A DNA stretch of 64,000 bases from Streptococcus sanguinis (lineage in GTDB: Bacteria > Bacillota > Bacilli > Lactobacillales > Streptococcaceae): positions 372,001-436,000 of the forward strand of contig NZ_JAKUVC010000002.1 in NCBI RefSeq assembly GCF_026781265.1, read 5' to 3'. The notes beneath the pieces are model-generated. The model saw only the letters and a list, made by a program, of their open reading frames with translations, was not told where the DNA came from and made no database searches. A program made the position numbers and the translations under genes. This document shows, piece by piece, positions 1-8,937 of the stretch. The stretch's first letter is position 1, and each line of letters starts with the position of its first letter.

Positions 1-789
1 AAGTCCAAAGAAAAGACTTGAAAGCATAGCACCTATTGGATTCCATTTACCAAAAATCATAGCAGCTAAAGCGATAAATCCAGGGCCAACAATCGTCGTA
101 GCAGAGAAATTAACCGAAGCAGATTGAGCATACAAAGCTCCACCTATTCCTCCCAAAAATCCTGAAATCAACACTCCGTAGTAACGCATAAGATAAACGT
201 TAATCCCTAATGTATCAGCAGCTTGAGGATGTTCACCTACTGAGCGTAAGCGAAGCCCAAATTTCGTATTAAACATGATGAACCAAGCTAAAAATGAGAA
301 TCCAACAGCTATGTAACCCATCAAGCTAGTATTTTTAAAGAAAATATCTCCAATAACAGGAATATTAGACAAAATCGGAAAATCAAATTTACCAAAAGAT
401 AAATCAATATTATTAGTTTGTCCTTTTCCATAAATAGCCTTCACAAGAAAGACGGCTAAAGCTGGCGCCAGCAAGTTCAGTACAGTACCACTAACAACAT
501 GATCAGCACGAAAATTAATAGTTGCTACTGCATGAATCGCAGAAAAAATGAGACCAACTAAACCACCTGCGAGAAGAGAAAGCCAAATAGTCATTCCTCC
601 TAAGCTTTCAGCGAAAGTCAGGTTAAAAACAACTCCTGTAAAAGCTCCCATGACCATGATGCCTTCCAAGCCAACGTTAACAACACCAGCATGCTCAGAG
701 TAAGCACCTCCAATACTGGTGAAAATGAGAGGAGCGGCATAGACCAGCATATTTGATACAAGTATTGTTAGAATAGCAACAATATTCAT
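1..789 (-). CDS. rnsD: Ribonucleoside ABC transporter permease (RnsD/NupC), 3' end cut off by window edge
   Basis: Second membrane permease of a BMP-family nucleoside importer. The reading frame begins with ATG at 787-789 (MNIVAILTILV...) and runs off the window, so the C-terminus is missing. Hydrophobic segments alternate with short loops. The sequence GGAYSEHAGVVNVGLEG near the N-terminus and LRSVGEHPQAADTLGI later are typical of BPD_transp_2 permeases of the nucleoside/sugar type. It lies 2 bases downstream of rnsC and is the last visible member of a cdd-rnsB-rnsA-rnsC-rnsD arrangement, the order described for ribonucleoside uptake in Streptococcus mutans. Substrate is inferred from that synteny and from the deoxyribonucleoside catabolic genes upstream. 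Family assignment is firm; the substrate is less so. Confidence 0.88.
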   Translation of the reverse strand, partial: MNIVAILTILVSNMLVYAAPLIFTSIGGAYSEHAGVVNVGLEGIMVMGAFTGVVFNLTFAESLGGMTIWLSLLAGGLVGLIFSAIHAVATINFRADHVVSGTVLNLLAPALAVFLVKAIYGKGQTNNIDLSFGKFDFPILSNIPVIGDIFFKNTSLMGYIAVGFSFLAWFIMFNTKFGLRLRSVGEHPQAADTLGINVYLMRYYGVLISGFLGGIGGALYAQSASVNFSATTIVGPGFIALAAMIFGKWNPIGAMLSSLFFGL

Positions 790-791
790 CT

Positions 792-1847
792 TTACTCTAC
801 TCCTTTCATTCGTTTTTTCGGTTTGATATATTTTTCAATAATGTAGTGAGCACTTACAAAGAAGATAATAGAAGCTGTTACAATATTGACAAGTTCTGGA
901 GGAATAGTAGCCGTTGTCATACCAGGCGCACCAGTTTGCAATGTTCCAAGTAGAAACGCAGCAAAAATGATTCCGATAGGAGAGTTGCTAGCAAGAAGAG
1001 CAACTGCCATACCATTAAATCCAACAGCCAGAGATCCTGCTTGAACATAAACGTTCTGGAAAGTACCTATACCCTCAACTGCTCCTCCAATACCACAAAG
1101 AGCTCCAGAAATCACCATTGAAAGAATAATAGTACGTTTCGCCGACATCCCTGCATAATCTGAAGCATTTGGATTGAGACCTACTGAGCGAATTTCGAAT
1201 CCGAGTGTGGTTTTCTTTATGATAAACCAAATTACAGCGACAGCAATCAAAGCAATGAAAATTCCAATATTCATACGTGACTTAGTAAGCTCTGTAAGAA
1301 AGTCTAGACGATAGCTAGCGTTTGCCGAAACAGGAATACTTGATTCGGAATCAACCATTAGTTTTTTAGGAAAATTCCGAATAATTTCATTTCCAGCAAA
1401 AAGAACAATATAGTTCATCATAATGGTAACAATAACTTCGCTTGTACCTAAAAATGCTCTTAACAAACCCGGAATTAAACCGATTAAACCACCGGCAACT
1501 GCTGCTACAAGGACAGTCAGCGGTAACATTGCAAAACGAGGAATGGTTGGAAAAGATAGGGCAAACCAAACAGCTGCAATCCAACCTGCCAAAGCTTGAC
1601 CAGGTAAACCTACATTGAAAAAACCAGCACGGCTAGCCACTGCAAACCCAAGAGCAATCAAAATTAGAGGCCCCATGGTTCGGAAAATTTCTCCAATATT
1701 TTTAATGGAACCAAAAGCTGTTTTGAACAACTCTTCATAACCCCACAAGGCATCATAACCAAAAATCCACATGATGATGGCGCCAAGTAAGATTCCTAAA
1801 AGAACTGAAATAAAAGGAATAGCAATTTGCTGTGTTTTTTTATCCAT
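792..1847 (-). CDS. rnsC: Ribonucleoside ABC transporter permease (RnsC/NupB)
   Basis: First permease of the nucleoside importer, 351 residues, with about 8-10 hydrophobic segments. Motifs include GFAVASRAGFFNVGLPGQ and EIRSVGLNPNASDYAGM, the counterpart of the EH..NVGLEG and LRSVG motifs in its partner. The open frame extends upstream to 1889, but ATG at 1847 is chosen because an AAGGAGGG ribosome binding site sits at 1853-1860, inside the end of rnsA. The start codon overlaps the rnsA stop by 8 bases, which implies translational coupling. It presumably forms a heterodimeric membrane channel with the permease at 1-789, energised by the ATPase at 1840-3372. Confidence 0.9.
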   Translation of the reverse strand: MDKKTQQIAIPFISVLLGILLGAIIMWIFGYDALWGYEELFKTAFGSIKNIGEIFRTMGPLILIALGFAVASRAGFFNVGLPGQALAGWIAAVWFALSFPTIPRFAMLPLTVLVAAVAGGLIGLIPGLLRAFLGTSEVIVTIMMNYIVLFAGNEIIRNFPKKLMVDSESSIPVSANASYRLDFLTELTKSRMNIGIFIALIAVAVIWFIIKKTTLGFEIRSVGLNPNASDYAGMSAKRTIILSMVISGALCGIGGAVEGIGTFQNVYVQAGSLAVGFNGMAVALLASNSPIGIIFAAFLLGTLQTGAPGMTTATIPPELVNIVTASIIFFVSAHYIIEKYIKPKKRMKGVE

Positions 1848-3372
1848 TAGAACCCTCCTTGATTTTTCCACCAGCCATGAGAATACCAAGCTCTTGCTTA
1901 TTAGTTTCAGATGGTTTCACAATTCCTTGAATCTTTCCATCGTGAATAACAGCAATACGGTCTGATAAATTAAGAATTTCATCTAATTCAAAGCTGACAA
2001 CAAGAACGGCTTTCCCTTTATCACGTTCAGAAATTAAGCGCTTATGAATATACTCAATCGCACCAACATCCAATCCGCGAGTAGGTTGACTGACAATTAA
2101 TAGATCTGGATTACGATCAACTTCTCGAGCAATAATAGCTTTTTGTTGATTTCCCCCTGACAATGAACCTGCTGGAACAAGTTCACTAGCTGCTCTAACG
2201 TCAAATTCTTCCATCAATTTACGGGCATATGAATTAATTTGATTATAATTCAAAACACCTTTGTTACTGAGCGGTTCTTTATAATAAGTCTGGAGAGCAA
2301 TATTTTCAGAAAGCATCATTTCAAGAACCAAGCCATCACGATGACGATCCTCAGGTACATGACTAACTTTCATTTCTGTAATCTTTCGTGGAGAAAGTCC
2401 TACAACTTCCCTTCCTTTGATTTTAATACTTCCTGATTTTACTTTTCGAAGTCCAGTAATAGCCTGAATCAACTCACTCTGACCGTTACCATCAATCCCA
2501 GCAACTCCTACGATTTCACCTGCATGAACATCAAGAGAAAGCTCTTTAACAGCTGGTACACCACGATTCTCATTCACTATCAAATCAGAAATTTGAAGTA
2601 CAACGTCTTTCGGTTTAGCTTCTTCCTTTTCAGTAACAAAAGAAACCGAACGTCCAACCATCATTTCAGCCAAATCTTTATTTGAAACGCCCTCAATGCT
2701 AACAGTTTCAATTGATTTTCCACGGCGAATAACTGTGACACGATCCGCTACTGCTCGAATTTCATCTAGTTTATGAGTAATCAGGATAATAGTTTTCCCT
2801 TCTTTAACAAGAGTTTTCATAATATCCATTAATTCCAAAATTTCAGCAGGGGTCAATACTGCCGTTGGCTCATCAAAGATCAAAATTTCGGCACCACGAT
2901 AGAGGGTCTTCAGGATTTCTACACGTTGTTGGGCACCAACAGAAATATCTTCAACCTTAGCTGTTGGGTCAACAGCTAAGCCATAGCGTTCTGATAATTC
3001 AAGGATATCTGCATTAGCTTTTTTCAAATCTAATACACCTTTATTCGTTATTTCGCTACCAAGAATAATGTTTTCAGCAACAGTAAATGCTTCAACCAAC
3101 ATAAAGTGCTGATGAACCATTCCTATTCCGAGAGCTGCAGCCCTAGAAGGAGAATCCAATTTTTCCGATTTTCCGTTGACAAAAATTTCTCCACTAGTTG
3201 GCTCTAAAAGACCAGCCAACATATTCATCAAGGTAGATTTCCCAGCTCCATTTTCACCAAGAAGTGCATGAATCTCACCTTTACGCAGTTGTAGGTTGAT
3301 TTTGTCATTTGCGACAAATTCACCAAAAACTTTGGTTATCTCACGCATCTCAATGACATTTTCATGTGCCAT
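1840..3372 (-). CDS. rnsA: Nucleoside ABC transporter ATP-binding protein, duplicated NBD (RnsA/NupA)
   Basis: Cytoplasmic ATPase of 510 residues with two tandem nucleotide-binding domains, as in sugar and nucleoside importers of the CUT2/BMP type. The N-terminal domain has Walker A GENGAGKST at residues 39-47 and Walker B ILIFDEPTAVLTP. The C-terminal domain has a degenerate Walker A (GIDGNGQSELI), a signature LSGGNQQKAI and LLIVSQPTRGLD. The asymmetry of one canonical and one degenerate site is normal for this family. The start ATG follows GAAAGGA. A stack of three hairpins lies between rnsB and this gene, so the ATPase and permeases are probably expressed at lower level than the binding protein. 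Confidence 0.93.
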   Translation of the reverse strand: MAHENVIEMREITKVFGEFVANDKINLQLRKGEIHALLGENGAGKSTLMNMLAGLLEPTSGEIFVNGKSEKLDSPSRAAALGIGMVHQHFMLVEAFTVAENIILGSEITNKGVLDLKKANADILELSERYGLAVDPTAKVEDISVGAQQRVEILKTLYRGAEILIFDEPTAVLTPAEILELMDIMKTLVKEGKTIILITHKLDEIRAVADRVTVIRRGKSIETVSIEGVSNKDLAEMMVGRSVSFVTEKEEAKPKDVVLQISDLIVNENRGVPAVKELSLDVHAGEIVGVAGIDGNGQSELIQAITGLRKVKSGSIKIKGREVVGLSPRKITEMKVSHVPEDRHRDGLVLEMMLSENIALQTYYKEPLSNKGVLNYNQINSYARKLMEEFDVRAASELVPAGSLSGGNQQKAIIAREVDRNPDLLIVSQPTRGLDVGAIEYIHKRLISERDKGKAVLVVSFELDEILNLSDRIAVIHDGKIQGIVKPSETNKQELGILMAGGKIKEGSNG

Positions 3373-3411
3373 TAGAGTATTCCTTTCTAGAAAATTATAT
3401 TTTATTTCAGT

Positions 3412-3440
3412 AGAGCCTACTAATCAAGTTAGTAGGTTCT
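3412..3440 (-). other. Hairpin 1 in the rnsB-rnsA intercistronic region
   Basis: Inverted repeat with 12-base arms (AGAGCCTACTAA at 3412-3423 and TTAGTAGGTTCT at 3429-3440), one G-U pair and a 5-base loop. It abuts a second hairpin at 3441-3461. There is no U-tract, so an RNA stability or processing element is more likely than a terminator. Confidence 0.6.
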
Positions 3441-3461
3441 ATTGAGACAAAATGTCTCAAT
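3441..3461 (-). other. Hairpin 2 in the rnsB-rnsA intercistronic region
   Basis: Perfect 9-base inverted repeat ATTGAGACA/TGTCTCAAT with a three-base loop, directly adjoining the hairpin at 3412-3440. It lacks a U-tract. Confidence 0.55.
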
Positions 3462-3465
3462 ACCC

Positions 3466-3496
3466 TAAAAAAGCAACCCAAGAAGGTTGGGTCGCT
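3466..3496 (-). terminator. Intrinsic terminator/attenuator after rnsB
   Basis: On the minus strand a 10-base-pair stem (AGCGACCCAA with TTGGGTTGCT, one G-U pair) and a CCTTC loop are followed by a run of U. It sits 12 bases past the rnsB stop and ahead of rnsA, so it probably gives partial termination that favours the lipoprotein over the rest of the transporter. Confidence 0.75.
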
Positions 3497-3508
3497 TCTG
3501 GATCTTTA

Positions 3509-4564
3509 TTATTTTTCAGGTGCTTTTACACTACCATCAATAATCTGTTTCTTAGCATCTTCTACAGCTTTTTTAGCATCTTCAGATAGGTTAGAAGTTG
3601 TCAATTCAACTCCGCCATCTTTCAAACCAAATGTAATTACTTTCCCACCTGGGAATTTACCATCAGCAGTTTGAGTAGCAATCTCTTGAACAGTTTTGCC
3701 AACTTGTTTTAAGCTGGAAGCAAGTACAAAGTTAGATTCCTTGCCATCTTTAGACTTGTATTTACCTTCTTCAGCTTGATCACGATCGACACCGATTACC
3801 CAAACTTTTTCGTCTTCATTTTTCTTCTCATTCAAGTCTTTTGCTTCTTTAAAGACACCTGCTCCAGTACCACCTGCAGCTTGATAAACCACGTCAGCTC
3901 CTGCGGCATATTGGGTTGCAGCAATAGTTCTTCCTTTTTCAGGATTATTAAAGTCTTCGGCATATTGAATATCAACTGAAATATCTTTGTTAACAGACTT
4001 CACTCCTGCTTCAAAGCCTTTTTCAAAACGAGTGATAACTTCGCCACGTGCCCCTCCAATAAAACCAACTTTGTTAGTCTTCGTAGTTTTTGCAGCAGCA
4101 ACACCTGCAAGATAAGCAGCTTCATTATCAGCAAAAACAGCAGATGCTACATTCTTCTTGTCTTTGATAACAGAATCAATAATAACATAATTAATATCAG
4201 CATTTTCATCAGCAGCAGCTGTAACAGCAGGTGCTAATTTATAACCAACGCCATAAACTAATTTATAGCCATTTGTAGCTGCTTGACTGAAGTTATTCGC
4301 AAAATCCGCTTCACTTGTAGATTGGTAGTAAGTGTAACCATTGTCTTTTGAAAGACCGTTTTCTTTACCCCAAGCTTGCAAACCTTCCCAAGCTGACTGA
4401 TTAAATGATTTATCATCAACACCGCCAGTATCTGTTACGATAGCAGCTTTCAAGTCAGTTTTCGCATCTGAAGAATCTGAGCGAGAAGCACGGTTTCCAC
4501 ATGCAGCAAATCCGATTGCTGCGACAGTTACTAGACCAAGACCTAGCCATTGTTTTTTGTTCAT
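3509..4564 (-). CDS. rnsB: Nucleoside-binding lipoprotein, BMP family (RnsB/BmpA)
   Basis: Extracellular substrate-binding lipoprotein of 351 residues. The N-terminus has a lysine-rich start, a hydrophobic core and a lipobox ending at Cys22 (GFAACG). The mature part carries the BMP-family start (AAIVTDTGGVDDKSFNQSAWEGL) and later GFIGGARGEVITRFEKGFEAG and VIGVDRDQ. These features match PnrA/TmpC-type purine or pyrimidine nucleoside binders. ATG at 4562-4564 is preceded by AGGAGGT. It lies 71 bases after cdd and is followed by a terminator-like hairpin, which fits the usual excess of binding protein. The ligand is inferred to be ribonucleosides from the neighbouring cdd, deoC and pdp. Confidence 0.92.
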   Translation of the reverse strand: MNKKQWLGLGLVTVAAIGFAACGNRASRSDSSDAKTDLKAAIVTDTGGVDDKSFNQSAWEGLQAWGKENGLSKDNGYTYYQSTSEADFANNFSQAATNGYKLVYGVGYKLAPAVTAAADENADINYVIIDSVIKDKKNVASAVFADNEAAYLAGVAAAKTTKTNKVGFIGGARGEVITRFEKGFEAGVKSVNKDISVDIQYAEDFNNPEKGRTIAATQYAAGADVVYQAAGGTGAGVFKEAKDLNEKKNEDEKVWVIGVDRDQAEEGKYKSKDGKESNFVLASSLKQVGKTVQEIATQTADGKFPGGKVITFGLKDGGVELTTSNLSEDAKKAVEDAKKQIIDGSVKAPEK

Positions 4565-4587
4565 TTCTGAACCTCCTAATTAAGATG

Positions 4588-4625
4588 TGCAACACAGTTG
4601 CAAGTTTGAGTTTGGTCAGATGACC
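4588..4625 (-). other. Two short hairpins between cdd and rnsB
   Basis: TGCAACACAGTTGCA at 4588-4602 folds into a 6-bp stem with a 3-base loop, and GGTCAGATGACC at 4614-4625 folds into a 5-bp stem with a 2-base loop. Both lie in the 71-base cdd-rnsB gap. There is no U-tract; an mRNA processing or stability role is inference. Confidence 0.45.
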
Positions 4626-4635
4626 GATAACAGAC

Positions 4636-5025
4636 TTATGTTAAATCTGTAAAAGAATATGGAAGTAATTCCTTGACCGTCATCACGACCGTCGATTTAT
4701 CTTTAGCGACCAAGGTCACTTTTAAATCCTCATCAAAAAATTCTGCCATTACTTGGCGGCAGGCACCACAGGGTGAAATGGGTTTGTCCGTCTCACCATA
4801 GACAATCAACTCCTCGAAATCTAAAGCACCTTCTGAAACTGCCTTAAATACAGCTGTCCGCTCTCCGCAGTTGGTCAAGCCAAAACTGGCATTTTCAACG
4901 TTAACGCCGGTAAATACCCGTCCGTCTTTAGCGACCAAAACCGCTCCAATCGGGAAATGAGAATAGGGAACATAAGCATTTTTGCTGGCTTGAACAGCCA
5001 AGTCAATCAACTCAGTAGTCGCCAC
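4636..5025 (-). CDS. cdd: Cytidine deaminase
   Basis: Zinc-dependent hydrolysis of cytidine and deoxycytidine to uridine and deoxyuridine. The protein is 129 residues, the usual length of the small tetrameric form. The zinc site is visible as NCGERTAVF (Cys53, catalytic Glu55) and PCGACRQV (Cys86, Cys89). The start is GTG at 5023-5025, overlapping deoC by 14 bases, with AGGGAG upstream. It supplies uracil nucleosides to the pyrimidine phosphorylase encoded two genes upstream, so the operon both imports and degrades nucleosides. Confidence 0.95.
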   Translation of the reverse strand: MATTELIDLAVQASKNAYVPYSHFPIGAVLVAKDGRVFTGVNVENASFGLTNCGERTAVFKAVSEGALDFEELIVYGETDKPISPCGACRQVMAEFFDEDLKVTLVAKDKSTVVMTVKELLPYSFTDLT

Positions 5026-5674
5026 TAGCTTCTTCTCCCTTCATAATCGCCACACCGGCCGAAGTTCCGATCCGAGTCGCACCAGCTTCAATAAAGGCCT
5101 GAGCATCTTCGTAAGAACGAGCACCACCAGAAGCCTTAACCCCCATGTCTGGACCAACTGTTTTTCTCATGAGGGCAACATCTTCGACTGTCGCACCGCC
5201 AGTTGAAAATCCCGTAGAGGTCTTAACAAAATCAGCTCCAGCTTTCTGAGCCAGTTGGCAAGCCTTAACCTTTTCCTCATCTGTCAGCAGGCAAGTTTCC
5301 AGAATCACCTTGACTAAGGTACCTTTAGCAGCTTCTACAACCGCACGAATGTCTCGCTCTACCAAATCATAATCTTTAGATTTCAGAGCACCGACATTGA
5401 TGACCATATCCACTTCGCTAGCACCCTTTTGGATGGCGTCCTTCGTTTCAAAGGCCTTTACATCGGAAGTGTTGGCGCCTAAAGGAAAACCAATTGGTAC
5501 ACAAACCTTGACGTCTGAACCTTTCAGCTGCTCTGCAGCAAACTCTATCCAGGTTGGATTGACACAGATACTAGCAAAATCATAAACTTTTGCTTCTTCA
5601 ATTAATTTAAGAACCTGCTCTTTTGACGCTTCCGGTTTTAAAAGCGTATGGTCTATGTATTTGTTTAACTTCAT
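5012..5674 (-). CDS. deoC: Deoxyribose-phosphate aldolase
   Basis: Class I aldolase splitting 2-deoxyribose-5-phosphate into glyceraldehyde-3-phosphate and acetaldehyde. At 220 residues it has the family length. The Schiff-base lysine is Lys151 in [27 protein letters not shown] and KASGGARS complete the active site and phosphate-binding signatures. ATG at 5674 has CTAGGAG upstream. It lies 17 bases after pdp and overlaps cdd, so it is cotranscribed with the genes whose product (deoxyribose phosphate) it consumes. Confidence 0.96.
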   Translation of the reverse strand: MKLNKYIDHTLLKPEASKEQVLKLIEEAKVYDFASICVNPTWIEFAAEQLKGSDVKVCVPIGFPLGANTSDVKAFETKDAIQKGASEVDMVINVGALKSKDYDLVERDIRAVVEAAKGTLVKVILETCLLTDEEKVKACQLAQKAGADFVKTSTGFSTGGATVEDVALMRKTVGPDMGVKASGGARSYEDAQAFIEAGATRIGTSAGVAIMKGEEASGDY

Positions 5675-5691
5675 GTTGGATTCTCCTAGAA

Positions 5692-6969
5692 TTAAGAAAT
5701 TACCTCTATAATCTCGTTTACTGCAACGCTTTCACTACCTATTTTAACATTTTTTTGGAATTCTGTAACTAGTTCTTGAGAAATTTTTTCATTTGAATAA
5801 ATTTTTGCGAAAACTTCTCCAATTTCGACCTTGTCTCCGACTTTCTTTTCAAAAACAATTCCTGTTTCATAATCCAAGTCGTCAGATTTGACTGCCCGTC
5901 CTGCTCCAAGTCTCATGGCGAAAAGGCCGAATTCCATAGCAGGCAGTTCAGTGATATAACCTGCCTGTTCTGCTTTCACATCTACAATATGAACTGCACT
6001 TGATAGACGATAGAGATCTTCCAAGTCACCACCTTGAGCTACAACCATAGCTTCAAATTGCTTCAAGGCAGCACCGTTGGTCAGCTGTTCTTTTACTTCT
6101 TCCACCGTTTTCTCAACATCTGCCAGTCCGAGCATAATCTGAGCCAACTCACAAATGAAAGTTGTGATGTCTTCACGACCCCTGCCCTGCAAGATATCCA
6201 AAGCTTCTAAGATTTCCAGACGATTGCCAATGCTGGTTCCCAAAGGCTGACTCATATCTGTCAAAACAGCTACTGTTTTTCTGCCGACAGCCTTGCCCAA
6301 ATCTACCATAGTACGTGCTAGTACACGAGCGTCATCAATATTTTTCATAAAGGCGCCTTCACCGACAGTCACATCCAAAAGGATACTATCGGCACCAGCA
6401 GCAATCTTTTTACTCATAACAGAGCTAGCTATCAGCGGAATCGTATCAACAGTTGCTGTTACATCTCGCAAGGCATAAAGTAGCTTATCCGCTAGCACCA
6501 ACTGATCAGACTGACCGATAACGGACAAGCCGATTTCCTGCACCTGCTTGATAAAGTCTTCTTGACTGCGCTCTACTTGAAATCCTTTAATGGATTCCAA
6601 TTTATCAATGGTTCCTCCAGTATGGCCCAGCCCGCGGCCGCTCATTTTAGCAACAGGCACACCGAAACTAGCTACCAATGGTACCAAGACCAAAGTTACT
6701 TTATCACCCACACCGCCAGTAGAATGTTTATCTACTTTTATACCTGCGATTTCTGACAGGTCAAACTGCTCACCAGTCCCAACCATTGTCATGGTTAAAT
6801 CCGAAATTTCCCGAGTTGTCATGCCCTTAAAATAGACAGCCATTGCAAAGGCTGCCATCTGATAGTCAGGCACCGTCCCGTCCACATAACCTTCAATCAA
6901 CCACTGAATTTCCTGACTGGTCAGCTCAAGACCATCTCTCTTCTTTTGGATAATATCAACTGCACGCAT
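5692..6969 (-). CDS. pdp: Pyrimidine-nucleoside phosphorylase
   Basis: Phosphorolysis of uridine, deoxyuridine and thymidine to the base and (deoxy)ribose-1-phosphate. The glycosyltransferase family 3 signature [20 protein letters not shown] and [13 protein letters not shown] is intact, as are the C-terminal PYNP domain motifs ([12 protein letters not shown]). The open frame can start at GTG 6981, but the AAGGAG at 6983-6988 abuts that codon. ATG at 6967-6969 ([11 protein letters not shown]) has workable spacing and leaves a 1-base gap to the upstream methyltransferase. The result is 425 residues, normal for the family. Confidence 0.94.
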   Translation of the reverse strand: MRAVDIIQKKRDGLELTSQEIQWLIEGYVDGTVPDYQMAAFAMAVYFKGMTTREISDLTMTMVGTGEQFDLSEIAGIKVDKHSTGGVGDKVTLVLVPLVASFGVPVAKMSGRGLGHTGGTIDKLESIKGFQVERSQEDFIKQVQEIGLSVIGQSDQLVLADKLLYALRDVTATVDTIPLIASSVMSKKIAAGADSILLDVTVGEGAFMKNIDDARVLARTMVDLGKAVGRKTVAVLTDMSQPLGTSIGNRLEILEALDILQGRGREDITTFICELAQIMLGLADVEKTVEEVKEQLTNGAALKQFEAMVVAQGGDLEDLYRLSSAVHIVDVKAEQAGYITELPAMEFGLFAMRLGAGRAVKSDDLDYETGIVFEKKVGDKVEIGEVFAKIYSNEKISQELVTEFQKNVKIGSESVAVNEIIEVIS

Positions 6970-6970
6970 C

Positions 6971-7558
6971 TTATTTTTCACTCCTTAGTATATAGTAACC
7001 TTTGTCCTTCTTAACAATCTCACAATTACCGAAGGTAGCTTCCATCTTCGACTTAGCACTGGGCGCTCCTTGCTTTTTCTGAATCACAAGGGTCAAATCA
7101 CCGCCTTCTGTCAAATGCTCATAGCTTCCGCTGATGACCTCATGCACGACTTGCTTACCAGCACGAATAGGCGGATTACTAATAATATGGTCGAAAATGC
7201 CACTGACATTTTCATAAACGTTAGACTGGAAGATATGAGCAGATACCTGATTCCTCTCAGCATTCTGCTGAGCCAAGTCCAAGGCCCGCTGGTTGATATC
7301 TACCATGGTCGCAGCCACTCCGTACGCTTTGGCTAAGCTCAAACCTAAAGGCCCATAGCCACAACCAACATCCAAGACCCGTTCTCCAGCTTCAAAGTCC
7401 AAGACAGACAAAAGAACCCGACTGCCATAGTCAATCATCTTTTTACTGAAGACACCAGCATCTGTCAAAAAAGCTAGCCGCTGTCCTAACAGTTCTACAT
7501 TTAATTCATGAATATCGTGTTTGGCATCAGGATTTTCTGCAAAATACATTTTAGTCAT
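6971..7558 (-). CDS. Class I SAM-dependent methyltransferase, RsmC-like (YbxB type)
   Basis: A 195-residue protein matching the C-terminal catalytic domain of RsmC/YbxB, which methylates guanine N2 in 16S rRNA in characterised relatives. SAM motif I is VLDVGCGYGPLGLSLA and the catalytic motif IV is SNPPIRAG, the NPP form used for exocyclic amino groups. It is first in the nucleoside operon. Only a weak purine stretch precedes ATG 7558, and a -10 hexamer lies 6 bases upstream, so the message could be leaderless; an internal ATG at 7549 is the alternative start. The rRNA target is inferred from the family, not from the sequence. Confidence 0.85.
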   Translation of the reverse strand: MTKMYFAENPDAKHDIHELNVELLGQRLAFLTDAGVFSKKMIDYGSRVLLSVLDFEAGERVLDVGCGYGPLGLSLAKAYGVAATMVDINQRALDLAQQNAERNQVSAHIFQSNVYENVSGIFDHIISNPPIRAGKQVVHEVISGSYEHLTEGGDLTLVIQKKQGAPSAKSKMEATFGNCEIVKKDKGYYILRSEK

Positions 7559-7564
7559 ACAACC

Positions 7565-7594
7565 ATTTTATCATAATTTTCCTAGATTTGTAAA
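7565..7594 (-). promoter_or_regulatory. Predicted promoter of the nucleoside salvage operon
   Basis: On the minus strand TTTACA (7589-7594), an 18-base spacer and TAAAAT (7565-7570) with an upstream TG at the extended -10 position. The -10 ends 6 bases before the rsmC-like ATG. Confidence 0.5.
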
Positions 7595-7603
7595 TCGTTT
7601 TCA
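7590..7603. promoter_or_regulatory. Possible cre (CcpA) site between divergent rsmC-like and coaA promoters
   Basis: GTAAATCGTTTTCA matches the loose cre consensus TGWAANCGNTNWCA except at its first two bases. It covers the -35 region of the nucleoside operon and that of coaA. Catabolite control of nucleoside uptake would make sense, but the match is imperfect. Confidence 0.35.
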
Positions 7604-7627
7604 TTTCTCCAAAAAGTATGTTATACT
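7598..7627 (+). promoter_or_regulatory. Predicted coaA promoter
   Basis: TTTTCA (7598-7603), an 18-base spacer and TATACT (7622-7627), with a TG one base before the -10 (extended -10). Confidence 0.5.
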
Positions 7628-7652
7628 AAAGTCCATCATACAGGAGTAACTT

Positions 7653-8573
7653 ATGACTAACGAATTTCTTCACTTTGAAAAAATCAGCCGCCATACATGG
7701 CAAAACCTGCATCGAAAAACAACTCCGCCTCTGACTCAAGCTGAACTTAACTCTATCAAGAGTTTCAATGACAAGATTAGCCTGCAGGACGTGACGGACA
7801 TCTATTTACCCTTGACCAATCTCATTCAGATCTATAAGCGTTCCAAGGAAGACTTGGCTTTTTCCAAGGGGATTTTTCTACAAAAAGAAAGCCGGAAACA
7901 GCCCTTTATCATCGGAGTTTCTGGCAGTGTGGCCGTTGGGAAATCCACCACCAGCCGTTTGCTGCAGATCCTGCTTTCTCGGACTTTTTCAAATGCGACA
8001 GTCGAGCTAGTTACCACAGATGGTTTTTTATTTCCGAATAAAACCTTGGAAGATCATGGCATTTTAAACCGCAAGGGTTTTCCAGAAAGCTATAATATGG
8101 AGCTGCTTCTTTCCTTTCTGGATAGCATAAAAAACGGTCAGGATTTCCAAATTCCAGTCTACTCGCATGAAACTTATGATATCGTCCCTCAGGAAATGCA
8201 AGGGGTAAAGGCTGCTGATTTTGTTATTGTCGAAGGCATCAATGTTTTCCAGAATCCTCAGAACGAGCGCCTATATATGACAGACTTTTTTGACTTTTCA
8301 ATCTATGTCGATGCAGAAATCGAAAATATCGAAAACTGGTATCTGGATCGCTTTAAAAAAATGCTGACGCTAGCTGAAAACGACCCCAAAAACTACTACC
8401 ACCGCTTCACCACTCAAGCAGAAGAGGAAGTAGTAACCTTCGCCCATAATGTCTGGAAAAGCATTAATCTTGTCAACCTGCTAGACTACATTGAACCAAC
8501 CCGCAATCGGGCAGAAATTATCCTGCACAAAGCCGAAAATCATGAAATTGATGAAATTTACTTAAAAAAATAA
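7653..8573 (+). CDS. coaA: Type I pantothenate kinase
   Basis: ATP-dependent phosphorylation of pantothenate, the first step of coenzyme A synthesis. The 306-residue protein has the P-loop [15 protein letters not shown], the type I motif TTDGFLFPN, and downstream [16 protein letters not shown] and [10 protein letters not shown], all characteristic of bacterial CoaA. ATG at 7653 follows AGGAG at 7642-7646. It stands alone between its own promoter and the rpsT promoter, divergent from the nucleoside operon. Confidence 0.96.
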   Translation: MTNEFLHFEKISRHTWQNLHRKTTPPLTQAELNSIKSFNDKISLQDVTDIYLPLTNLIQIYKRSKEDLAFSKGIFLQKESRKQPFIIGVSGSVAVGKSTTSRLLQILLSRTFSNATVELVTTDGFLFPNKTLEDHGILNRKGFPESYNMELLLSFLDSIKNGQDFQIPVYSHETYDIVPQEMQGVKAADFVIVEGINVFQNPQNERLYMTDFFDFSIYVDAEIENIENWYLDRFKKMLTLAENDPKNYYHRFTTQAEEEVVTFAHNVWKSINLVNLLDYIEPTRNRAEIILHKAENHEIDEIYLKK

Positions 8574-8579
8574 AAAAGC

Positions 8580-8608
8580 TTGTCAAATCCTAACTTTTCA
8601 TATATAAT
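8580..8608 (+). promoter_or_regulatory. Predicted rpsT promoter
   Basis: Near-consensus TTGTCA (8580-8585), a 17-base spacer and TATAAT (8603-8608), just after the coaA stop. Confidence 0.75.
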
Positions 8609-8643
8609 TAGATAGTTAGTATTTTCAATGGAGGTGAAACAAC

Positions 8644-8880
8644 TTGGCAAACATTAAATCAGCTATCAAACGCGCTGAATTGAACGTGAAACATAACGAA
8701 AAAAACTCAGCTCAAAAGTCAGCTATGCGTACTGCAATCAAAGCATTTGAAGCAAACCCATCTGAAGAACTTTTCCGTGCTGCTAGCTCAGCTATCGATA
8801 AAGCAGAAACAAAAGGTTTGATCCACAAAAACAAAGCAAGCCGCGATAAAGCACGCCTTTCAGCTAAACTTGCTAAATAA
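8644..8880 (+). CDS. rpsT: 30S ribosomal protein S20
   Basis: Small basic 16S rRNA-binding protein of 78 residues beginning [14 protein letters not shown]. It is rich in alanine and lysine and fits the S20 three-helix bundle ([38 protein letters not shown]). The initiator is TTG at 8644 with a strong GGAGGTGA at 8630-8637. A UUG start is also known for E. coli rpsT, where it contributes to autoregulation; whether that applies here is untested. A promoter and a terminator bracket the gene. Confidence 0.97.
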   Translation: MANIKSAIKRAELNVKHNEKNSAQKSAMRTAIKAFEANPSEELFRAASSAIDKAETKGLIHKNKASRDKARLSAKLAK

Positions 8881-8886
8881 TGAATA

Positions 8887-8913
8887 CAAAGGGAGCTCTC
8901 AGGAGCTTTTTTT
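8887..8913 (+). terminator. rpsT terminator
   Basis: AGCTC (8894-8898), TCAG loop and GAGCT (8903-8907), extended by G-U and A-U pairs, followed by seven T. Confidence 0.65.
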
Positions 8914-8937
8914 GTTTCTAACATAAAGGAGATAGGG

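Noticed and set aside
6971..6981. GTG 6981 as pdp start
   Set aside because: The AAGGAG abuts this codon with no spacing; ATG at 6969 is correctly spaced.
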